A DNA stretch of 54,535 nt from contig JBGPHT010000037.1 in the NCBI GenBank assembly GCA_041484525.1, forward strand, positions 1 through 54,535, read 5' to 3'. This document shows, one piece after another, positions 25,243-33,243 of this stretch (position 1 is the stretch's first letter; every line of letters begins with the position of its first letter). Made by a program: the position numbers and the translations under genes. The DNA comes from JBGPHT01 sp041484525 (GTDB taxonomy: Bacteria; Acidobacteriota; Terriglobia; Bryobacterales; Bryobacteraceae). Below the pieces are notes generated by a model. That model did not search any database. It worked only from the letters and a program-made list of their open reading frames with translations, and was not told the origin of the DNA.

Positions 25243-25504
25243 ATGGCTGGCAAGGGCTGGCAAAGGTCGTGACCGTGTCGTTTCCCAGAGACCTGGCGGG
25301 CAATGGGCGAACAAACGCAACGATGCCGACAAGGCGTCAAGTCTGCACCCCACGCAGAAAGCGGCGATCAAAGCCGCGAAGGATATGCTCACCAACCAGG
25401 GCGGCGGCGAGCTGACCACCAAGGGCGAAGACGGCAAGATCAGGAGCAAGGACACCAGCGCGCCCGGCAACGATCCCAATCCGCCGCGCGACAAGGAGCA
25501 TTAA
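25243..25504 (+). pseudogene. DUF2188 protein with a 10-bp tandem duplication after the start
   Basis: The C-terminal part (GKGRDRVVSQRPGGQWANKR, then HPTQKAAIKAAKDMLTNQGG and DGKIRSKDTSAPGNDPNPPR) is a clear DUF2188 family protein. A perfect AGGAGG lies 7 bases before ATGGCT at 25243, yet that ATG reads only 9 codons. The reason is a 10-bp direct duplication (gctggcaagg followed by gctggcaaag, 25246-25265). With one copy, the frame would be MAGKGRDRVV, the normal family start. Longer in-frame starts (25199) lie before the ribosome site and are less likely. Function of the family unknown. Confidence 0.7.
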
Positions 25505-25552
25505 GACTTTCCCACGCATCTGGACAGCGGCCAGATGTGCCACAGTCCATAT

Positions 25553-25780
25553 ATGGACAAAGCTGCGCTCCATGCGCTCTGTTCTGAAGTGATCGAACGC
25601 TGCGCCACAGCCGCGGACGCCTCGCTCCCGATTGAGACGATGGAAAAGGTCGCGCGGCGGCTCCTCGCCTACGAAGGCGACGGAGAGGCCGTTCACGAGA
25701 TGGTCCGGTTTCTTGTGTTCGGAAACGTGGAGCTGGCGAAGAGGGTGGATCACTCGTTCAGCGGAAACGGAAAGCCTTGA
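25553..25780 (+). CDS. Small hypothetical protein
   Basis: A 75-aa helical protein: MDKAALHALCSEVIERCATA, then ADASLPIETMEKVARRLLAY and ending FSGNGKP. No signal peptide. I do not recognise it. It precedes a strongly structured leader and may be the end of a transcription unit. Confidence 0.5.
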   Translation: MDKAALHALCSEVIERCATAADASLPIETMEKVARRLLAYEGDGEAVHEMVRFLVFGNVELAKRVDHSFSGNGKP

Positions 25781-25840
25781 CGCTTTGACCCGCGCGACCT
25801 AGCATTGCGCCTTGGATCGGTCTTAGTCCGGTCCGGGGCG

Positions 25841-25978
25841 TAACAACCCCTTTCAAAGTAGCGGTCGGCATCGCCGTCAATGATGCCGCTTCTCGGCTTA
25901 TGGCCGGGGGGCGGCGCTGTATGTACAGGCCTCGCGGCTAAAGAGTGCCGCGCCATTTCCTACTTTGACGGTTGTTAA
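25841..25978 (+). ncRNA. Structured RNA leader closed by a long-range helix
   Basis: Two complementary arm pairs enclose about 100 nt: TAACAACC (25841-25848) with GGTTGTTA (25971-25978), and TCAAAGTAG (25853-25861) with CTACTTTGA (25961-25969). Inside are CGGCATC...GATGCCG, CTGTA-tg-TACAG and CGCGGC...GCCGCG stems. Just upstream are GGATCGG...CCGGTCC and GGGG...CCCC stems. A terminator-like hairpin follows at 25986, then a Shine-Dalgarno. This arrangement suggests a riboswitch, attenuator or stable small RNA controlling the DGR operon; I do not recognise a known class. Confidence 0.5.
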
Positions 25979-25985
25979 CCTCCGG

Positions 25986-26012
25986 CCACCAAGAGCGATC
26001 TTGGTGGCTTTT
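25986..26012 (+). terminator. Intrinsic terminator just before the DGR operon
   Basis: A perfect 9-bp stem (CCACCAAGA / TCTTGGTGG) with a GCGA tetraloop, followed by CTTTTTA. Only 18 bp separate it from the ATG at 26031, with GGAGGA in between. A terminator inside a leader points to attenuation, unless it simply ends the upstream gene 205 bp away. Confidence 0.75.
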
Positions 26013-26030
26013 TACTGACCGGAGGAACCA

Positions 26031-26294
26031 ATGAAAACCAGATATCTTCTCGCAGCAGCCATTCTTTTCTGTTCTCTCTTTCCCTGTCCGCTCCGTGCGG
26101 AAGAACCCACCCCGCCGCCGCAGTCCGCAAAGCCCGACGCCGGCAAGCCCGAAATCGTGACGGATGAGAAGAACAACGTCGTTCGCGTCCTGATCGGCGG
26201 CAAGGAAATCCTCACCATTGACGCGCAGGGTCTTCATGTGCGGGCCGACGTGACCTATACCGGCCAGATCACCGACACCGGGGCCGCGCGATGA
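26031..26294 (+). CDS. Small secreted protein, first gene of the DGR operon
   Basis: An 87-aa protein with a good signal peptide (MKTRYLLAAAILFCSLFPCP, cleavage after LRA) and a Pro-rich linker, then a short strand-rich part (NVVRVLIGGKEILTIDAQGL). GGAGGA lies 7 bases before its ATG. Its stop overlaps the start of the DGR target by 4 bp, so both exported proteins are made together. No family recognised; it may chaperone or anchor the variable protein. Confidence 0.65.
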   Translation: MKTRYLLAAAILFCSLFPCPLRAEEPTPPPQSAKPDAGKPEIVTDEKNNVVRVLIGGKEILTIDAQGLHVRADVTYTGQITDTGAAR

Positions 26295-27845
26295 AAGGTA
26301 GGCTTCTTTTCGGCGTCTTAGTTTTCACCGCGCTTCTCGCCGCGCCCCCTGGCGGCCCGCGCCGCCGAGCCCGTCCCCGGCGACGCCTGCTCCACGGCAG
26401 GCGCCTTCGCCCGGTCAGGCGGACCCGAGACCTCCGGCGTCACTCATTTCCTCGTCTGCCAGGGCGGGACCTGGAAGGCCATCCTGAGCGCCAACGCTTC
26501 GGGCCAGGTAACGAAAGCCGGCAACCAGACCTGCGCCACCAACGAAATCCTGAAATTCGACGGAACCAAATTCGCCTGCGCCGCCGACGCGACCGGAGCC
26601 GGAGCCTCCGGCTGGGGCATGAACACCGTCTCCACGTCGCAGACGACCACCTCCACGACCTATACCAACCTTGCGACAACGGGGCCCGCCGTGACGCTGG
26701 CCACCGACACAAGCGCGATCGTCATCGCGACAGCCGAGATCTCGAACAACACCGCCAGCAAGCAATGCAAGATGGGCTTCGCGGTCAGCGGCGCGACGAC
26801 CATGGCCGCGAGCGATACCTACGCCACCTGGGCGACCTCGGCGGGCGCGAACGGCATTTACCAGATGAGCGGCATGTTTTATGTAACGGGCCTCACCGCC
26901 GGCAACAACACGTTCACCGCCAAATACGCGGCGGTCTCCAACACCTGCACCTTCGTCAACAGGACCCTCATCGTCATTGCGCAGGCCTCGGTGGCCACAT
27001 GCTCCGACACGACGCCGGATGCGTTCTCCTTCACCAACCAGACGAACGTGAGTACCTCGACCCTGACCAATTCGGACATCATCCAGCTCTCGGGCTTCAA
27101 CTGCACCGTCAACACGGCCATCTCGGGCAGCGGCTCGCCCGCCTACCGGACCTGCAGCGATTCAGGCTGCTCGACCGTGGTGCAGGACTGGACGACCGGG
27201 GCAAGCTCCATCGCATCCGGGCAGTACATCCAGGCGCGCCTGACCAGCTCATCCACGGGCGGCGTCCAATATAACGCCGTGTTGATAGCTGGCAACGGCT
27301 CAACGAGCTGGGGCGTGGCCACGGCGGGCGATTGCTCCGGCTCCCCGGCGGTCGGCACCGGGTGCTCGGACGGAACGGTCTATGCCGGGCAGTCGGCCGA
27401 CGGCAACGTCAAAATGTACGTCACGCGCTGCAACGCTGGCCAGACGTGGAACAGCGGAACCTCGACCTGCGACGGCAGCGCGTGGACCCTCAACTGGAAC
27501 AACGGCACGACGAACTGGACCGATACGGGCTATTACAGCGCGAACACCGGCCGGGCCAACACGACGGGCCTGGCTGCCCTCGCCGATGCCGGGTCGCCGC
27601 ATAACGCGGCGCAGTATTGCGAAAACCTGGACGAAGACGGTCATACGGACTGGTATCTTCCGGCCAAAAACGAACTGGCGACGATCTATGGCGGGAAAGC
27701 AGCCATCGGGAATTTCATCAACGACTGGTACTGGACCTCTACGGAGAACTACACAGACGATGCGTGGAGCCATGACTTCACCGACGGCTCTCAGAGCCTC
27801 AGCACTAAGAGCAACGCCTTGTATGTCCGGTGCGCGCGGAGATGA
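26291..27845 (+). pseudogene. DGR variable target: secreted DUF1566 (C-type-lectin-like) protein, frameshift in the signal region
   Basis: About 517 aa when joined. Start MKGRLLFGVLVFTALLAAP, then one extra C in a CCCCC run (26345-26349); after removal the frame continues LAARAAEPVPGDACS and stays open to 27845. Order of parts: signal peptide; short Cys-containing region; beta-sandwich region (about 110-240); a repeat-like domain (TPDAFSFTNQTNVSTSTLTN); then a DUF1566 domain (AAQYCENLDEDGHTDWYLPA, KNELATIYGG). Its last 40 residues are the variable region. DUF1566 has the C-type-lectin/FGE-like fold used by many DGR targets for ligand binding. It should act at the cell surface. If the frameshift is real the protein is off, unless slippage on the C-run restores it. 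Confidence 0.85.
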
Positions 27846-27848
27846 ATC
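27730..27848 (+). repeat. DGR variable repeat (VR)
   Basis: A 119-bp copy of the template repeat at 28486-28604 (constant offset 756). There are 13 differences, 11 at template adenines (A to G six times, A to C three times, A to T twice). The two others are a G-to-T and a T-to-A beside the stop codon. The final 27 bp before the last mismatch, rich in GC (TGTCCGGTGCGCGCGGAG), are identical and fit the initiation-of-mutagenic-homology (IMH) element. It encodes WTSTENYTDDAWSHDFTDGS followed by QSLSTKSNALYVRCARR. Confidence 0.95.
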
Positions 27849-27871
27849 ATTCAACCATTCAATTATTTTCT

Positions 27872-27890
27872 GGCCGCGCGAAGCGCGGTC
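27872..27890 (+). promoter_or_regulatory. GC-rich hairpin/cruciform downstream of the VR
   Basis: GGCCGCGC-gaa-GCGCGGTC forms an 8-bp stem with one G-T pair, 23 bp after the VR. DGR targets commonly have such a hairpin just after the VR that guides target recognition. A second A/T palindrome (CGTTTT-tga-AAAACG, 27890-27904) follows and could alternatively make a terminator. Confidence 0.6.
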
Positions 27891-27913
27891 GTTTTTGAAA
27901 AACGGGGACCGGC

Positions 27914-28294
27914 ATGGCCCAATACCAGCACCTTCCGATCTATAAGCTGACCTACGACCTTCTGGTGCGCACCATGACCGCGACAAAAGAGTTTCCCCGC
28001 GAATACAAATACACTCTGGGGCAAAAGATGAAAGACGAGATCATTGAGCTTGTCGTCCTCATATACCGCGCCAACAGCGCGGCCGACAAGCGCAGCCATA
28101 TCGCCGCGATCATCGAGCGCGTGCAGGTCATACAGCTGCTGATGAGGCTCTCTCACGACATTAAAATATTGACGCGCCGGCACTATGCGGCGCTTGCGGA
28201 AATGACCGACAGCCTGGCGCGGCAGGCGCAGGGCTGGCTCAGAAGCGGGTCGAAAAGTTCGGGGAAGGGGATGCCGGAACAGGCTGCGGGTTAA
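27914..28294 (+). CDS. avd: DGR accessory variability determinant (Avd)
   Basis: A 126-aa basic four-helix protein with the standard Avd sequence pattern: LPIYKLTYDLLVRTMTATKE, FPREYKYTLGQKMKDEIIEL, VVLIYRANSAADKRSHIAAI, ERVQVIQLLMRLSHDIKILT and ARQAQGWLRSG. Avd forms a pentameric barrel that binds the TR-derived RNA and the reverse transcriptase and is needed for mutagenic retrohoming. It sits between VR and TR in the same order as in Bordetella phage BPP-1 (target, avd, TR, RT). The 12 C-terminal residues (SSGKGMPEQAAG) are variable. Intact, which argues that the system was active until recently. Confidence 0.93.
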   Translation: MAQYQHLPIYKLTYDLLVRTMTATKEFPREYKYTLGQKMKDEIIELVVLIYRANSAADKRSHIAAIIERVQVIQLLMRLSHDIKILTRRHYAALAEMTDSLARQAQGWLRSGSKSSGKGMPEQAAG

Positions 28295-28485
28295 GGCCCG
28301 CCCTGGCGAGCATATTCATCTCGGGTGGCGGCGGTTGCAGGGTCCATTATGGCAGGGCAAGCAACCAAAGCAGAGGCGTTCTCCATCTTTGAAGGGCGAC
28401 GCCGAAGGCGCGCGGGCTGAACATTCGGCCTGCGCGGCCAAAAGACCGCCACCGAAACGGACAGAAGGCCTGAAAGCCCGAAGTC

Positions 28486-28604
28486 AATGGACCTCTACGG
28501 AGAACAACACAAACAATGCGTGGAACCAGGACTTCACCGACGGCTCTCAGAACAACAACAATAAGAACAACGCCTTGTATGTCCGGTGCGCGCGGAGTTG
28601 AATC
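28486..28604 (+). repeat. DGR template repeat (TR)
   Basis: The invariant donor for the VR at 27730-27848. It is rich in AAC/AAT triplets (AACAACACAAACAAT and AACAACAACAATAAGAACAA), the codons whose adenine mutation gives most amino acids without making stops. In the target frame it would read WTSTENNTNNAWNQDFTDGS followed by QNNNNKNNALYVRCARS. It lies 191 bp after avd, in DNA with no other function I can see, as expected for the TR RNA and its flanks. Confidence 0.95.
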
Positions 28605-28667
28605 TCCTTCCCCGGAGCTTTCATCCCCGGCCCGCCTCACTCGGGATGGCGGCGCGTCAGGGACGTC

Positions 28668-28868
28668 ATGGAGGCCGCCGACATCCGGGGCCTTTGGGCA
28701 ACGCCCAAAGGCGTGCGGCACGGGTTCGGCATCAAGGCGGTCACTTCAGAGGTTCCCTTGAACATGACGCAGAAATGGCTGGGGCATGCCCGGCTTGCCA
28801 CGACCTCCATCTATACCGACGCCGTCGGCCCCGAAGAACAAAAGATTGCGCAGAGGATGTGGGCATGA
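28668..28868 (+). pseudogene. C-terminal fragment of a phage-type integrase where the RT should be
   Basis: A 66-aa frame: ATPKGVRHGFGIKAVTSEVP, then LNMTQKWLGHARLATTSIYT and DAVGPEEQKIAQRMW. It holds the second catalytic Arg (VRHGFG), the His of WLGHA and the nucleophile Tyr of SIYTDA, so it is the end of a tyrosine recombinase of the type common in proteobacterial phages. The first 200 or so residues are missing. It begins only about 60 bp after the TR, where DGRs normally carry the reverse transcriptase gene, so the deletion or insertion junction must lie at about 28605-28670. Confidence 0.75.
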
Positions 28869-29028
28869 ACGCGCGGCGCACCCTGTGGCGTTTCAGACGA
28901 AGTTTGCCGCATGCGATATTTTCCCCAACGAAAACAGGAGCTTACTAAGGCTATGACGACGCGACACTTGTTTTTCTTGAACATCCGGGGCCTTTCTGGC
29001 AATATTGTTTCCCGAAAAAGGATCTTTC

Positions 29029-29534
29029 ATGAGCCTTGCGCAACGAGTGTTGGCTGGAACGTTTGCGACCGCGATGGCGGTCGCGCCGTCGCTTGCGCAG
29101 GAGGCGACGAAGGTGGCCGCAAAACCCGCAAGCGAGCCAAAGATCATGCAGCCTGAAAGCAAGCCTGACGTGATCACGCTGATGGACGATTACTCGGAGA
29201 ACCACCCGGTCGTCGCGATAGCCATCTTGAAGGGCCAAAAGGAGACCCTTCTTACGGGGGAGCAGATTGGCGATAAACTCTCCGAGGCTTTGACGAAGAT
29301 TCATGGGGCGTACCGTCAAAATACTTCGTTGCGCCGGGCGGCGACTACACCGCGGTCTTGTTTGCGGTCAAGGGCCACATCTACGGCCCCTACGGGCTGA
29401 AGGAATCTCTGAGCGGCATGGTACTGGCGGCGCACGATTACGATTCAAAAGTACGGCGCGGCATTTTCCCCCCGCCCGACACAGCTTCCAAACCAGCCCC
29501 AGGCGTGGTCGCGAAGCCGGAGCCTCAGCAGTAA
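29029..29534 (+). pseudogene. Secreted hypothetical protein, frameshifted
   Basis: Starts MSLAQRVLAGTFATAMAVAP, a clear signal peptide cut after SLAQ. The first frame runs to LSEALTKIHG. After one missing G in the GGGG run at 29305-29308 the protein continues GVPSKYFVAPGGDYTAVLFA, then VKGHIYGPYGLKESLSGMVL to the stop at 29534. Total about 168 aa. The tail is Pro/Lys-rich (PPPDTASKPAPGVVAKPEPQ). I do not recognise the family. It is tail-to-tail with the next gene, 7 bp apart. Confidence 0.65.
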
Positions 29535-29541
29535 GTTGAGA

Positions 29542-29968
29542 TTACACGGATGAGACCGGGCCTGCGGGCGCCGGGACCTTGCGGATCGCCGACGGTTCTT
29601 CGGCGCCTTCCTTGACCACATTCGCTGCGGAAACAGCGAATTTCCCCGAGAGCTTGTCCATTGATGACAGGAAATCTGTCTCCTCATCCTGAGCCTGCGA
29701 GTTTTTTTGACGCCTCCAGTGAAGCAGCCTTGATATCATCGTCCGGGCTGGCGCCAGACTTGAGCGCCTCCAGTTCCGCCGCTTTGCGTTGCACATCCGT
29801 CTTGTATTCTCCCGTCACTTGCTTCAGGCGGTGGGCCTCTTCTTCCGGATCATAGCCGCCACTGCGGATCGCGTCGCGCCGCTCGATCAGTTCCTGCGCT
29901 TTCCTGCGGTTCTCTCGCTCCTGCTCATCGTGATAATCGGCGTCCGCGCTCGACTCATCGTCACTCAT
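29542..29968 (-). pseudogene. Acidic coiled-coil hypothetical protein, frameshifted at an A7 run
   Basis: The first frame, MSDDESSADADYHDEQEREN, then RRKAQELIERRDAIRSGGYD, to AASLEASKK, changes frame at a seven-A run (T run 29705-29711 on the plus strand). It continues NSQAQDEETDFLSSMDKLSG, then KFAVSAANVVKEGAEEPSAI to 29542. Total about 142 aa, highly charged and helical, no signal peptide. Family unknown. Its start overlaps the gene at 29961 by 8 bp, so the two are coupled and possibly structural or plasmid-transfer proteins; that is only a guess. Confidence 0.6.
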
Positions 29969-30572
29969 CGTACTGCTTGCTCCATCTCGACCTTTCCTCC
30001 CGCGCTTTCTTCTCTTGCTCCTTCAGCTTCAAGAGCAGACTTCCTTCGTCTTCATTCGGGTCAACGTTCACCCCTCTCGCCTTCAGCAGCCTGATCGCTT
30101 TCTCGCGGTCGAACTTGCCGGTCGTTTCCTTCTCCTTGAAGATGCCTTCGGCGCCGGAGACGAACTCGTCTATCGCGTTCAGCTTGTCGGCGGCTTCCCG
30201 CATCCTCTCGCGGGCTTGTTCGGCCTGTTCGTGATGCCAGTCGGCCATCTGGTTGTAGCGGTTGATGAGGTCATCGATTGCCTTGAGGTGTTCTTCGATG
30301 GCCTGCTGCCAGAAATAGCGCTCCCACCATTCCATGTCTCGTTTTTTGGCGTCGGAACCGTGTTCCCGCGCCGCCTCGTTGACGCGGGTCAGGATAGAGG
30401 GGGGAACATCCTGATCGCCGCACAGCGCGCGCATCAGGAAGTTCCGAAATGTCTGCATGTCCATGCTGGAGATCGGCGAACGCCCGGACGCATCCGCACG
30501 GGCGTCGGCGGGCCAGGTTTCGATCTCCGGCGTCGCTACTACAGGCTGCTTATTCTTGCTATCCCCGGTCAC
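29961..30572 (-). CDS. Helical hypothetical protein
   Basis: About 203 aa from a GTG at 30572 with AGGA upstream; the longer frame (to 30611) adds 13 residues without family character. A variable N-terminal region is followed by FRNFLMRALCGDQDVPPSIL, a Trp-rich helix (KRDMEWWERYFWQQAIEEHL) and long charged helices (HEQAEQARERMREAADKLNA, KLKEQEKKAREERSRWSKQY). No signal peptide. I do not recognise it. It forms a two-gene unit with the frameshifted gene after it. Confidence 0.55.
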   Translation of the reverse strand: MTGDSKNKQPVVATPEIETWPADARADASGRSPISSMDMQTFRNFLMRALCGDQDVPPSILTRVNEAAREHGSDAKKRDMEWWERYFWQQAIEEHLKAIDDLINRYNQMADWHHEQAEQARERMREAADKLNAIDEFVSGAEGIFKEKETTGKFDREKAIRLLKARGVNVDPNEDEGSLLLKLKEQEKKAREERSRWSKQYDE

Positions 30573-30919
30573 GCATATGGTCCTACGAAAGGTTCCAATG
30601 GAAAGCATCATACAGCGGTAGTTCTAAAGATTTTATGAAAACTAGATAAAATGCTATCTATCTGGTTGCATTGCATTTAGCTCAAATACGAGAGACTGCG
30701 GACCGCCATAACTGGCGGCGGCGAACTTCGCAAGGGGCTGACCATTCTGCCCAGGGAGCGAGCGCCGCTCTCAGCTTCAGGGTTGGCTGGCGAATGATCT
30801 CATCCCGTTGTTCACGGGCCGCCTGCATCGCATCCATTTCATTCCGTTCGCCGGAGAGGCACGGCGGAATCTTTAAGCCCGCGAGGGCTGGGAAATGGTG
30901 ACAAACCGCCCTATATACT
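30573..30919. other. Right junction region of the island
   Basis: No supportable gene. An open minus-strand frame (GERNEMDAMQAAREQRDEII) is protein-like but belongs to nothing I recognise, and does not continue the alpha-2-macroglobulin that is cut at 30920. The segment thus probably contains the boundary between island DNA and the old chromosome. Confidence 0.45.
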
Positions 30920-33056
30920 TTATGCTTGAAAAAAAACCTTGGCAAAACCGGGCTGCTTTTCCGCCAGGGCGAAAACAGCCTCATCCACCACCTGCAGCCC
31001 CAACGCCGCCTGCACCCCTTCACCTCGCGAGTTCGTCACCCGGAAGCGGATGCGCGCATCATCGCCAGGCTTGTAGACAGGGGCGTCGGAGGTGGCCTCG
31101 ATCTTGAGTTCATCCGCCGGCTGCACGAAAACCAGCCGGTGATCGCCGACGGGGCGCGCGTCGCGGCCGAACAGGTAGGCGTTGAAATCGAGAGTGCCCG
31201 CAAGGTCCGGCGTAGCAGTCAAGGTAAGCTCCGCCTGGCCATTCTTGAGATCTAAGCCGCGAGTCAGGATTGTTTGTCCCTGCTTGACGACATCCACGTA
31301 CGCGGTGCCGCGCTCCTTAGTCGAGAACACGCGCAGTTGAATACGATCTCCGGCGCGATACACAGCGCGTTCCGTGCGTAGAAGAATTTGGTCGAGCCCA
31401 TCGCGGACTGCGAGTTGTACAGAACTCGACGCGCGGTTTCCCTCCTTATCGTTGGCCTCGATCTGCAGCCTCCCTGTTTCGGCGCCGGCCCGCACACGGA
31501 CGACGGCGATGCCCCCTGCATCGGTGGACAGACCCTGGTCCGGGTTGCCAGCAGCATGCACAATGACGTCGGCCCTGGCTGGCTTCCCGTCGGGGTAAGA
31601 CGTAAGAATGAAAACCTGGTTTTCGAGGTTGGGGATCAGGGTGCCTCCCTCCGGCACCGCCGTGATGAGCAGCGGTGCCTCACTGACGACGATCGGTTCG
31701 CCGCGAGTCTCGGCATGCCCGGCGGAGTCTTTCACCGTGGCCTCGACGAGCACGCGGGCGGCGCCCTGGCTGAGCGGGCGTCCCGCGAAGTAAGTGGGCA
31801 GGCGGAGATCGAAGTGATAGACGCCATCGGCATCCGTCTTTCCCTGAACGGACCCCGCCTCAAACATCGCCACGTCCATGCTGGACGCCTTGACGGCGAT
31901 CTCGGCGCTGTCCACGGGCTTCCCAAAGAAGTAATTGGCGCGGACGGTTCCCGTCACGTGATCGCCGGGCCGGTAACCGCGCCTGGCCTGGTTATCCTTT
32001 CCGGCAAAATCGAGGGCCACCTTGAATTTTGGCAGCACGTACCGTTCGACATTCAAAGCGATCTCCGCCGTATTCCCGGGGCTCGCTTCGGCTTGGTCCA
32101 TCACGGCGCGAAGATGATAGGTTCCCAGATTCACTTCCTCGGCCAGTCCGAATTCCGCCGACGCTATTCCAAACCTATCGGTCTGGGTAGCCTTTTTGAA
32201 GACCTTGTTGCCGCGCGAGTCCTCCACTTCAAAGGTCAGTTTGCGGCCTGTGGCAGCCTCATGACGGGAGCGATCGAGCGCCAATGCGCGCACGTGGATG
32301 GTCTGCCCCGGCTGGTAGATGGGCTTTTCCGTGGTGAGGAGAATAGATGCCTTGTCTTCCAAGCGCACCTGATGGCTGAACTCAGTCGACCCGATGGGCG
32401 TGTCCACGACATAGTGCAATGAATGAGCGCCCGTGGGACCGGCGGGGAACCGGAACTGCGCGTCCGTGGTACCGCGACGATTCAGCCTGCCCGTGAAAAG
32501 TACGCGCGGCTTCTGGCCAGGAGTTACTAAGTCGATCCTAAGTGAACCAGGGCCGTCGATAGAGTCATTCTTCGAGTCCGTGACGATCGTTCGCACCGCG
32601 GCCTGTCCGCCTGTCAAGTAGGATTGCTGGCCCAGAATGTGAATCACCGGCGTGCGCAGAATCTGCGAGATGGATTCCGTACCCTCGATGGCCGCATCCT
32701 TGGGATCGCTGTAGGTAAAGCGATAACGCACGCGATGCCACACCAGGTCATCGATCCCGACCGCCTTCATCAACGTGAGATCCTCCTGCCACGAGCCCTT
32801 TCGATCCGCCACATCCACGTGCCGTTCCGAGCGCCCCAACACCTGATCTTCGGGATCCAGGACTTCGACGGTCAGTTGTCCCGCGCCGGCATGCGGGGCG
32901 CGATAAGGAATAGTCAGATGCAGGACACCGTGTGAATAAGTGGCGACAGCCGATTCGCCATCTGCCGCCTGCATTCTCTGAAAGGATTTCACCATCAGCA
33001 CCGGGGCGATAACCAGCAATGCCGCAAGTAGAAGAGCCCGAGTCTCGATCGTTTCA
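30920..33056 (-). pseudogene. Alpha-2-macroglobulin-like protein, C-terminally truncated
   Basis: About 712 aa of the N-terminal macroglobulin (MG) domains of a bacterial alpha-2-macroglobulin. Blocks are ILLTTEKPIYQPGQTIHVRA, ERYVLPKFKVAL, DQILLRTERAVYRAGDRIQL and VVDEAVFALAEKQPGFAKVF. The thioester domain and everything after it are missing: the frame ends FFQA at 30920 and unrelated DNA follows. The best start is the ATG at 33056 with GGAG upstream, which gives MKRSRL; one base is missing near 33036 before the hydrophobic segment ALLLAALLVIAPVLMV. Normal proteins of this type trap proteases in the periplasm; this copy cannot. The cut coincides with the island edge. Confidence 0.85.
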
Positions 33057-33243
33057 TGAAGCGTCTCCGTGACCTGCCGGCCGCCGCGATGGTTCGGAGG
33101 CCCCGGAGAATTGGACTTCAGATGCGTCCCGATAGTTCCCCGCGGCGAATCCGGCGTTCAGCCGTGTCACAGAGGAATTCCGCGAGACGCCGGTTCCTTT
33201 CAGGCGAAGTTGTATTCGTTTGGAAGGGCCGGGAATCCGGCTC

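Noticed and set aside
25836..25980. Integron attC site
   Set aside because: The TAACAAC...TCAAAG / CTTTGA...GTTGTTA symmetry recalls attC, but the GTTRRRY core box is not met, no integron integrase is visible and a terminator follows.
26291..27274. 327-aa Arg-rich frame at the start of the DGR target
   Set aside because: Only its first 19 codons are real. After the C-run the true protein is in the next frame; the rest of this frame is Arg/His-rich noise.
27730..28604. TR/VR as a plain tandem duplication of a gene end
   Set aside because: A plain duplication would diverge at all bases; here 11 of 13 differences are at TR adenines and avd lies between the copies.
28680..28996. Direct repeat ACATCCGGGGCCTTT at 28681 and 28981
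   Set aside because: A 15-bp identity 300 bp apart around the integrase fragment might be a target-site trace, but it is short and GC-rich and I see no matching element ends.
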